From Megalopta genalis (taxonomy: Eukaryota; Arthropoda; Insecta; Hymenoptera; Halictidae): a stretch of 64,000 nt of DNA. Both the position numbers and the translations under genes were made by a program. Each line of letters opens with the position of its first letter. The first letter of the stretch is position 1. The notes below the pieces were generated by a model. That model ran no database searches, was not told the origin of the DNA, and worked only from the letters and a program-made list of their open reading frames with translations. The DNA is taken from positions 62,001 to 126,000 of the forward strand of contig NW_027476693.1 in the NCBI RefSeq assembly GCF_051020955.1. Direction: 5' to 3'. Below, piece after piece: positions 53,301 through 64,000 of this stretch.

Positions 53301-56300
53301 GCTTCCAACACTTGGGATATAGGTGATATAGCTTCAACTGCATGCGAAACAAATGAGTAACATTCAAATCCAAGCGACACACATAATTTAGCTTCAAATC
53401 AATGCGATGTAGAAGGTTTAGCTTAAAATCCAAGCGAAACACATGATTTAGCTTCAAATACTTGCGATATAAGTGATATAGTTACAAATGCAGGCGAATC
53501 GAACGAGTTAGCTTCAAATCCATGCGAAACACATGGTTCAGCTGCAAATCAATGCGATATAGAAGGTTTAGCTTCAAATCCATGCCAAACACATGATTTA
53601 GCTTCAAATCCATGGGATGTAGAAGGTTTAGCTTCAACTGCATGCGAAACACATTATTTAGGTGCAAATCAGTGCGATGTAGAAGGCTCAGGTTCAAAGC
53701 CATGCGATTTAAATGGTTCATCTCAAATACTTGTGAAAGACGTGATTTAGCTTCAACTGCATGCGAAACAAACGAGTTACCTTCAAATCCACGCGAAACA
53801 CATGATTTAGCTTCAAATCAATGCGATGTAGAAGGTATAGCTTCAAATCCAAGCGAAACACATGATTTCGCTTCAAATACTTGCGATATAAGTAATCTAG
53901 CTTCAAATACAGGCGAAACGAACGAGTTAGCTTCAAATCCATGCCAAACACATGATTCAGCTGCAAATCAATGCGATGTAGAAGGTTTAGCTTCAAATCC
54001 ATGCCAAACACATGATTTAGCTTCAAATCCATGGGATGTAGAAAGTTTAGCTTCAAATCCATGCGAAACACATTATTTTGCTTCAACTCAATGCGATGTA
54101 GAAGGATTAGCTTCAAATACATGCGACACAAATTGTTTAGCTTCAAATCAATGCGATGTAGAAGGTTTAGCTACAAATACATGCGAAACAAATGATTTAG
54201 CACAGGAACTTGCGGTATAAGTGATATAGCTTCAAATGCAGGGGAAACAAACGAGTTGGCTTCAAATACATGCGACACATATGATTTAGCTTCAAATCAA
54301 TGCGAAGTTGAAGGCTTAGCTTCAAATCCATGCGAATCAAATGGTTTAGCTGCAAATACTTGTGATATACATGATTTAGTTTCAACTGCATGCGAATCAA
54401 ACGAGTTTGCTTCAAATACATGCAAAACACGTGATTTAGCTTCCAATCAATGCAAAGTAGAAGGCCTAGCTTCAAATCCATGCGAAACAAATGATTTAGC
54501 TTCAAATAATTGCGATATAAATGATATAGATTCAACTGCAGGCGTAACAAACGAGTTAGCTTCAAATACATACGAAACATATGATTTAGCTTCAAATACT
54601 TGCGATATAATTGATATAGTTTCAAATGCAGACGAATCAAACGAGTTAGCTTCAAAAGCCATGTGATACACATGATTTAGCTTCAAGTCAATGCGAAACT
54701 CATGATTTAGCTTCCAATCACTGCGATCTAGATGTATTAGCTTCAAATCCATGCGAAACAAATGATTTAGCTTCAAATCACTGTTGAAGTAGAAGACTTA
54801 GCTTCAAATCCATGCGATACAAATGATTTAGCTTCAAATACTTGCGATATAAGTGATATAGCTTCAAATGCAGACGAATCAAACGAGTTAGCTTCAAATC
54901 CATGTAGAACACATGATTTAGCTTCCAATCAAGGCGAAGTAGAAGTCTTAGCTTCAAATCCATGCGAAACAAATGGTTTAGCTTCAAATACTTGTGATAT
55001 ACATGATTTAGCTTCAACTGCATTCGAAGCAAACGAGTTAGCTCCGAATCCACGAGAAACACATTATTTAGCTTCAAAACAATGCGAATTAGAAGGCTTA
55101 GCTTCAAATCTATGCGAAACGAATGATTTAGCTACAAATACTTGCGATATAAATGATACAGATTCAAATGCAGGCGAAACAAACGAGTTATCTTCAAATC
55201 CATGCGAAACGAAAGATTTAGCTGTAAATACTTGCGAATATAAGTGATATAGCTTCAACTACAGGCGACACAAACGAGTTAGATTCAAATCCATGCGAAA
55301 CACATGATTTAGCTTCAAACCAATGCGATGTAGAAGGTTTAGCTTCAAATCCGCGCGAAACAAATGATTTAAATTCAAATACTTGAGATATATGTGATAT
55401 AGCTTCAAATGCAGGAGAGACAAATGAGTTAGCTTCAAATCCATGCGAAACACATGATTTAGCTTCAAATCAATGCGAAGTAGACGGCTTATATTCAAAT
55501 CCATGCGATACAAAATGGCTTAGCTTCAAATACTTGTGATATACATGATTTAGCTTCAGCTGCATTCGAAACAGACAAATTAGCTTCTAATCAACGCGAA
55601 ATACATTATCTAGCTTGAAAACAGTGCGAATTAGAAGGCTTAGCTTCAAATCCATGCGAAACGAATGATTTAGCTTCAAATACTTGCGATATAAATGATA
55701 CAGCTTCAAATGCATGCGAAACAAACGAGTTTGCTACAAATCCATGCGAAACGAATGATTTAGCTTCAAATACTTGCGATATAAGGATACAGCTTCAAAT
55801 GCATGCGAAACAAAAGAGTTAGCTTCAAATCCATGCGAAACACGTGATTTAGATGCAAATCAATGCGACGTAGAAGGCTTAGCTCCAAATCCATGCGAAA
55901 CGAATGATTTAGCTTCAAATACTTGCGAATATAAGGGATACAGCTTCAAATGCATGCGAACTAACGAGTTAGCTTCAAATCCATGCGAAACACATGATTT
56001 AGCTTCAAATCAATGCGAACTAGATGTCTTAGCTTCAAAACCATGCGAAACAAATGATTTAGATTCAAAGCAATGCGAAGTAGAGGCTTATCTTCAAATC
56101 CATGCGAAACGAAAGATTTAGCTGTAAATACTTGCGAACATAAGTGATATAGCTTCAACTACAGGCGACACAAACGAGCTAGATTCAAATCCATGCTATA
56201 CACATGATTTAGCTTCAAACCAATGCGATGTAGAAGGTTTAGCTTCAAATCCGCGCGAAACAAATGATTTACATTCAAATACTTGCGATATAAGTGATAT

Positions 56301-58789
56301 AGCTTCAAATGCAGGAGAGACAAATGAGTTAGCTTCAAATCCATGCGAAACACATGATTTAGCTTCAAATCAATGCGAAGTAGAAGGCTTATATTCAAAT
56401 CCAAGCGATACAAATCGTTTAGCTTCAAATACTTGTGATATACATGATTTAGCTTCAGCTGCATTCGAAACAGACGAATTAGCTTCTAATCCACGCGAAA
56501 TACCTTATTTAGCTTGAAAACAGTGCGAATTAGAAGGCTTAGCTTCAAATCCATGCGAAACGAATGATTTAGCTTCAAATACTTGCGATATAAATGATAC
56601 AGCTTCAAATGCATGTGAAACAAACGAGTTAGCTTCAAATCCATGCGAAACACATGATTTATATGCAAATCAATGCGACGTAGAAGGCTTAGCTTCAAAT
56701 CCACGCGGAACAATTGATTTATATTCAAATACTTGCGATATAAGTGATATAGCTTCAAATGCAGACGAATCAAACGAGTTAGCTTCAAAAGCCATGCGAT
56801 ATACATGATTTGGCTTCAAATAAATGCGGAACTCATGATTTAGCTTCAAATCAATGCGAACTAGTAGATGTCTTAGCTTCAAATCCATGCGAAACAAATG
56901 ATTTAGCTTCAAAGCAATGCGAAGTGGAAGGCTTATCTTCAAATCCATGCGACACAACTGATTGAGCATCAAATACTTGCGATATAAATGATATAGCTTC
57001 AAATGCAGGCGAAACAAATGAGTTAGCTTCAAATCCATGCGAAACAAACGAGTTAGCTTCAAATCCATGCGAAACACATGATTTAGCTTCAAATCAATGC
57101 GATGTAGAAGGTTTAGCTTCAAATCCATGCGAAACAAATGATTTAGCTTCAAATCAATGCGATGTAGAGGGCTTAGCTTCAAATCCATGCGAAACAATGG
57201 TTGAGCTACAAATACTTGCGATATACATAATTTGGCTACAACTGCATGCGAAACAAACTTGTTAGCTTCAAATCCATGCGTTACACAAGATTTAGATTCA
57301 AATCATTGCGATGTAGAAGGTTTAGCTTCAAATCAATGCGAAACAAATGATTGTGTTTCAAACACTTGGGATATAGGTGATATAGATTCAACTGCTTGCG
57401 AAACAAACGAGTTACCTTCAAATCCACGCGAAACACATGATTTAGCTTCAAATCAATGCGATGTAGAAGGTTTAGCTTCAAATCCATGCGAAAACAAATG
57501 ATTTAGCTTCAAATCAATGCGAAGTAGAAGGCTTAGCTTCAAATCCATGCGAACAAATGGTTTAGCTACAAATACTTGTGATATAGATTATTTAGCTACA
57601 ACTGCATGCGAAACAAACGAGTTAGCTTCAAATCCATGCGAAACATATGATTTAGATTCAAATCAATGCGATGTAGAAGGTTTAGCTTCAAATCCATGCG
57701 AAACACATGATTTAGCTTCAAATGAATGCGATGTAGAAGGCTCAGCTTCAAATCCATGCGAAACACATGATTTCGTTTCAAATCAATGCGTTGTAAAAGG
57801 TTTAGCTTCAAATCCATGCAAAACACGCGATTTAGCTTCCTATTTATGCGAAGTAGAAGGCTTAGTTTCAAATCCATGCGAAACATATGGTTTAGCTTCA
57901 AATACTTGTGATATACGTTATTTAGATTTAACTGCATGCGCAACGAACGAGTTAGCTTCAAATCCATGCGATGTAGAAGGTTTATCTTCAAATCCATGTG
58001 AAACAAATGACTTAGCTTCAAATCCATGCGAAACACATGATTTAGCTTCAAATCAATACGATGTAGAAGGCTCAGCTTCAAATCAATACGATACATAAGA
58101 TTTAGCTTAAAATCAATGCGATGTAGAAGGTTTTGCTTCAAATCCATGCGACACAAATGATTTCGCTTCAAATACTTGCGATATAAATGATATAGCTCCA
58201 TATGCAGGCGAATCGAACGAGTTCGCCTCAACTCCATGCGATACACATGGCTTAGCTGCAAAACAATGCGACGTAGAAGGATTAGCTTCAAATCCATGCA
58301 AAAACAAACGATTTAGCATCAGATACTTGCGATATAACTGATATAGATTCAAATGCAGACGAATCAAACGAGTAAGCTGCAACATCCATGCGAAACACAT
58401 GATTTAGCTTAAAATCAATGCGATGTAGAAGGTTTAGCTTCAAATCAACGCGAAACACATGATTTGGCTTCATATCAATGCGATGTAGAAGGTTTAGCTT
58501 CAAATCCATGCGAAACAAATGATTTAGCTTCAAATCAATGCGAAGTAGAAGGCTTAGCTTCAAATCCATGCGAAACAAATGGTTTAGCTAGAAATAGTTG
58601 TGATATACGTTATTTAGATTTAACTGCATGCGCAACGAACTAGTTAGCTTCAAATCCATGCGAAGCACATGATTTAGCTGCAAATCAATGCGATGTAGAA
58701 GGTTTAGCTTCAAATCCATGCGAAACAAATGATTGAGCTTCAAACACTTGGGATAAAGGTGATATAGCTTCAACTGCGTGCGAAACAAA

Positions 58790-61700
58790 CGAGTTACCGT
58801 CAAATCCACGCGAAACACATGATTTAGCTTCAAATCAATGCGATGTAGAAGGTTTAGCTTCAAATCCATGCGAAACAAATGATTTAGCTTCAAATCAATG
58901 CGATGTAGAGGGCTTAGCTTCAAATCCATGCGAAACAAATGGTTGAGCTACAAATACTTGCGATATACATAATTTAGCTACAACTGCATGCGAAACAAAC
59001 TTGTTAGCTTCAAATCCATGCGTTACACAAGATTTAGATTCAAATCATTGCGATGTAGAAGGTTTAGCTTCAAATCAATGCGAAACAAATGATTGTGTTT
59101 CAAACACTTGAGATATAGGTGATATAGATTCAACTGCTTGCGAAACAAACGAGTTACCTTCAAATCCACGCGAAACACATGATTTAGCTTCAAATCAATG
59201 CCATGTAGAAGGTTTAGCTTCAAATCCATGCGAAACAAATGATTTAGCTTCAAATCAATGCGAAGTAGAAGGCTTAGCTTCAAATCCATGCGAAACAAAT
59301 GGTTTAGCTACAAATACTTGTGATATAGATTATTTAGCTACAACTGCATGCGAAACAAACGAGTTAGCTTCAAATCATGCGAAACACCATGATTTAGCTT
59401 AAAATCAATGCGATGTAGAAGGTTTAGCTTCAAATCCATGCGAAACACATGATTTAGCTTCAAATGAATGCGATGTAGAAGGCTCAGCTTCAAATCCATG
59501 CGAAAAACATGATTTCGTTTCAAATCAATGCGTTGTAAAAGGTTTAGCTTCAAATCCATGCAAAACACGCGATTTAGCTTCTATTAATGCGAAGTAGAAG
59601 GCTTAGTTTCAAATCCATGCGAAACATAGGTTTAGCTACAAATACTTGTGATATACACTATTTAGCTACAGCTGCATGCGAAACAAACGAATTACCTTCA
59701 AATCCACGCGAAACACATGATTCAGCTGCAAATCAATGCGATGTAGAAGGTTTAGCTTCAAATCCAAGCGAAACAAATGGTTTAGCTACAAATACTTGTG
59801 ATATACATTATTTAGCTACAGCTGCATGCGAAACAAACGAGTTTGCATCAAATCCATGCGAAACACAGGATTTAGCTTCAATCAATGCGAAGTAGAAGCC
59901 TAGCTTCAAATCCATGCAAACAAATGGTTTAGCTACAATACTTGTGATATACATTATTTAGCTACAACTGCATGCGAAACAATCGAGTTAGCTTCAAATC
60001 CATGCGAAAGACATGATTCAGCATCAAATCAGTGTGAAGTAGAAGGCTTAGCATCAAACCCCATGCGAATCAAATGGTTTAGATTCAAATACTTGTGATA
60101 TACATGATTTAGCTTAAACTGCATGCGACACAAACGAGTTAGCTTCAAATCCATGCGAAACACATGATTCAGATGCAAATCAATGCGATGTAGAAGGTTT
60201 AGCTTCAAATCCATGCAAAACACGTGATTTAGCTTCCTACTAATGCGAAGTAGAAGGCTTAGCTTCAAATCTATGCGGAACAAATGGTTAGGTTCAAATA
60301 CTTGTGATATACGTTATTTAGATTAACTGCGTGCGCAACGAACGAGTTAGCTTCAAATCCATGCGAAACAAATGATTTAGCTTCAAATCAATGCGAAGTA
60401 GAGGGCTTAGCTTCAAATCCATGCGAAACAAATGGTTTAGCTACAAATACTTGTGATATACATTACTTAGCTACAACTGCATGCGAACAAACGAGTTAGC
60501 TTCAAATACATGGGATACACATGATTTAGCTTCAATCAATGCGATTGTAGAAGGTTTAGCTTAAAATCCATGAGAAACAAATGGTTTAGTTACAAATACT
60601 TTTGATACACATTATTTAGCTACAACTGCATGCGAAAGAAATGATTTAGCTACAAATGCTTGTGATATACATTATTTAGCTACAGCTGCATGCAGAACAA
60701 ACGAGTTTGCATCAAATCCATGCGAAACACACGATTTAGCTTCAAATCAATGCGAAGTAGAAGCCTTAGCTTCAAATCCATGCAAACAAATGGTTTAGCT
60801 ACAATACTTGTGATATACATTATTTAGCTACAACTGGATGCGAAACAATCGAGTTAGCTTCAAATCCATGCGAAAGACATGATTCAGCATCAAATCAGTG
60901 TGAAGTAGAAGGCTTAGCATCAAACCCCATGCGAATCAAATGGTTTAGATTCAAATACTTGTGATATACATGATTTAGCTTAAACTGCATGCGAAACAAA
61001 CGAGTTACCTTCAAACCACGCGAAATACATGAGTTAGCTTCAAATCAATGTGATGTAGAAGGTTTAGCTTCAAATCCATGCGAAACAAATGATTGAGCTT
61101 CAAACACTTGGATAAATGTGATATAGCTTCAACTGCGTGCGAACAAACGAGTTACCGTCAAATCCACGCGAAACACATGATTTAGCTTCAAATCAATGCG
61201 ATGTAGAAGGTTTAGCTTCAAATCCATGCGAAACAAATGATTTAGCTTCAAATCAATGCGATGTAAGAGGGCTTAGCTTCAAATCCATGCGAAACAAATG
61301 GTTTGAGCTACAAATACTTGCGATATACATAATTTAGCTACAACTGCATGCGAAACAAACTTGTTAGCTTCAAATCCATGCGTTACACAAGATTTAGATT
61401 CAAATCATTGCGATGTAGAAGGTTTAGCTTCAAATCAATGCGAAACAAATGATTGTGTTTCAAACACTTGGGATATAGGTGATATAGATTCAACTGCTTG
61501 CGAGAACAAACGAGTTACCTTCAAATCCACGCGAACACATGATTTAGCTTCAAATCAATGCGATGTAGAAGGGTTTAGCATCAAATCCATGCGAAACGAA
61601 ATGATTTAGCATCAAATACTTGCGAATATAAGTGATATAGCTTCAAATGCAGGCGAAACAAACGAGTTAGCTTCAGATCCATGCGAAACACACGATTTAG

Positions 61701-64000
61701 CTGCAAATCAATGCGAAGTAGAGGGCTTAAGCTTCAAATCCATGCAAACAAATGGTTTAGCTACAAATACTTGTGATATACACTATTTAGCTACAGCTGC
61801 ATGCGAAACAAACGAATTACCTTCAAATCCACGCGAAACACATGATTCAGCCGCAAATCAATGCGATGTAGAAGGTTTAGCTTCAAATCCATGCGAAACA
61901 AATGGTTTAGCTACAAATACTTGTGATATACATTATTTAGCTACAGCTGCATGCGAAACAAACGAGTTTGCATCAAATCCATGCGAAACACAGGATTTAG
62001 CTTCAAATCAATGCGAAGTAGAAGCCTTAGCTTCAAATCCATGCAAACAAATGGTTTAGCTACAAATACTTGTGATATACATTATTTAGCTACAACTGGA
62101 TGCGAAACAATCGAGTTAGCTTCAAATCCATGCGAAAGACATGATTCAGCATCAAATCAGTGTGAAGTAAGAAAATGGCTAAGGTAGCATCAAACCCCAT
62201 GCGAATCAAATGGTTTAGATTCAAATACTTGTAATATACATGATTTAGCTTAAACTGCATGCGAAACAAACGAGTTACCTTCAAATCCACGCGAAATACA
62301 TGAGTTAGCTTCAAATCAATGTGATGTAGAAGGTTTAGCTTCAAATCCATGCGAAACAAATGATTGAGCTTCAAACACTTGGGATATAAGGTGATATAGC
62401 TTCAACTGCGTGCGAAACAAACGAGTTACCGTCAAATCCACGCGAAACACATGATTTAGCTTCAAATCAATGCGATGTAGAAGGTTTAGCTTCAAATCCA
62501 TGCGAAACAAATGATTTAGCTTCAAATCAATGCGATGTAGAGGGCTTAGATTCAAATCCATGCGAAACAAATGGTTTGAGCTACAAATACTTGCGATATA
62601 CATAATTTAGCTACAACTGCATGCGAAACAAACTTGTTAGCTTCAAATCCATGCGTTACACAAGATTTAGATTCAAATCATTGCGATGTAGAAGGTTTAG
62701 CTTCAAATCAATGCGAAACAAATGATTGTGTTTCAAACACTTGAGATATAGGTGATATAGATTCAACTGCTTGCGAAACAAACGAGTTACCTTCAAATCC
62801 ACGCGAAACACATGATTTAGCTTCAAATCAATGCCATGTAGAAGGTTTAGCTTCAAATCCATGCGAAACAAATGATTTAGCTTCAAATCAATGCGAAGTA
62901 GAAGGCTTAGCTTCAAATCCATGCGAAACAAATGGTTTAGCTACAAATACTTGTGATATAGATTATTTAGCTACAACTGCATGCGAAACAAACGAGTTAG
63001 CTTCCAATCCATGCGAAACACATGATTTAGCTTAAAATCAATGCGATGTAGAAGGTTTAGCTTCAAATCCATGCGAAACACATGATTTAGCTTCAAATGA
63101 ATGCGATGTAGAAGGCTCAGCTTCAAATCCATGCGAAACACATGATTTCGTTTCAAATCAATGCGTTGTAAAAAGGTTTAGCTTCAAATCCATGCAAAAC
63201 ACGCGATTTAGCTTCCTATTAATGCGAAGTAGAAGGCTTAGTTTCAAATCCATGCGAAACATATGGTTTAGCTACAAATACTTGTGATATACACTATTTA
63301 GCTACAGCTGCATGCGAAACAAACGAATTACCTTCAAATCCACGCGAAACACATGATTCAGCTGCAAATCATGCGATGTAGAAGGTTTAGCTTCAAATCC
63401 AAGCGAAACAAATGGTTTAGCTACAAATACTTGTGATATACATTATTTAGCTACAGCTGCATGCGAAACAAACGAGTTTGCATCAAATCCATGCGAAACA
63501 CAGGATTTAGCTTCAAATCATGCGAAGTAGAAGCCTTAGCTTCAAATCCATGCAAACAAATGGTTTAGCTACAAATACTTGTGATATACATTATTTAGCT
63601 ACAACTGCATGCGAAACAATCGAGTTAGCTTCAAATCCATGCGAAAGACATGATTCAGCATCAATCAGTGTGAAGTAGAAGGCTTAGCATCAAACCCTTG
63701 CGAATCAAATGGTTTAGATTCAAATACTTGTGATATACATGATTTAGCTTAAACTGCATGCGACACAAACGAGTTAGCTTCAAATCCATGCGAAACACAT
63801 GATTCAGATGCAAATCAATGCGATGTAGAAGGTTTAGCTTCAAATCATGCAAAACACGTGATTTAGCTTCCTACTAATGCGAAGTAGAAGGCTTAGCTTC
63901 AAATCTATGCGGAACAAATGGTTTAGGTTCAAATACTTGTGATATACGTTATTTAGATTTAACTGCGTGCGCAACGAACGAGTAAGCTTCAAATCCATGC
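58790..64000. repeat. 3.63-kb-spaced satellite duplication at the right end
   Basis: The segment from GTTACCGTCAAATCCACGCG (about 58793) to about 60360 reappears from about 62426 to the window end with a 3,633-bp offset. A further partial copy starts near 61150. Related sequence also occurs at 57230-57900. Copies differ mainly by one-base gaps. Confidence 0.8.

Larger units (their letters stand above)
47947..64000. repeat. Right satellite array, 30-bp monomer
   Basis: The same monomer family as on the left, continuing to the window edge. The first 2 kb contain rearranged pieces of the left block, including the variant TGTGCGGGACAAATGGATAT near 48870. From about 51 to 57 kb monomers are more diverged and less ordered. 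Beyond about 57.2 kb long duplications resume, but with many single-base gaps (for example GCGAACAAACG, TCAATCAATG). No gene is supported. Confidence 0.96.

Noticed and set aside
1..64000. tRNA, rRNA or other structured RNA genes
   Set aside because: Reading both strands showed no cloverleaf or rRNA-like segment; the only RNA structures supported are the LTR hairpins and the 36.6-kb repeat stems.

Overview
The window looks like insect nuclear DNA, probably Hymenoptera (ants or wasps); that is inferred from the mobile-element families, the AT-rich background and the GA/CT microsatellites, and no host single-copy gene is present to confirm it. Three layers are nested. (1) A 30-bp satellite fills 1-23891 and 47947-64000. 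(2) A Polinton/Maverick (virus-like, self-synthesising DNA transposon) of 24,055 bp, 23892-47946, sits in one satellite monomer. It has matching termini (AGTAGG...CCTACT), long inverted repeats and a perfect 6-bp target duplication (TAAGTG). (3) A 5,089-bp BEL/Pao LTR retrotransposon, 41502-46590, with identical 504-bp LTRs and a 5-bp duplication (ATTGT), is inserted in a Polinton gene.

Polinton, left to right: left TIR; two small unknown genes (+); protein-primed DNA polymerase B (+, one intron, one in-frame TAG); a spliced gene of unknown function (+); then on the minus strand a chromodomain integrase, two fibre-like proteins, a small coiled-coil protein, a DUF8207-like protein and the packaging ATPase; then on the plus strand an adenain-like protease fused to a hydrophobic N-terminal region, the penton-like minor capsid protein, a 51-residue basic protein and the major capsid protein; then on the minus strand a BIR-domain (IAP-like) gene lying in a tandemly duplicated stretch, and an exonuclease-like gene split by the BEL element; right TIR. 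The set covers genome replication, integration, packaging, capsid maturation and capsid building, so this is a nearly complete virus-like element. The visible breaks are the polymerase stop codon and the BEL insertion.

The most notable contents are the BIR gene; two neighbouring proteins carrying the DAATK-x-YVD motif of phage tail fibres, one with nine 25-residue repeats; and the BEL LTR, which contains three serial hairpins whose stems differ by compensatory changes around a constant CGT loop.

The satellite has a 30-bp (10-codon) period, about five monomer types giving a roughly 150-bp order, and larger duplications of 600, 780, 962 and 2,280 bp and of several kb. Its many long ORFs on both strands follow from the 3n period and are not treated as genes. 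The BEL element keeps gag, protease and integrase but has lost the reverse transcriptase, so it could only move with help from another copy. Order of events: satellite, then Polinton, then BEL.
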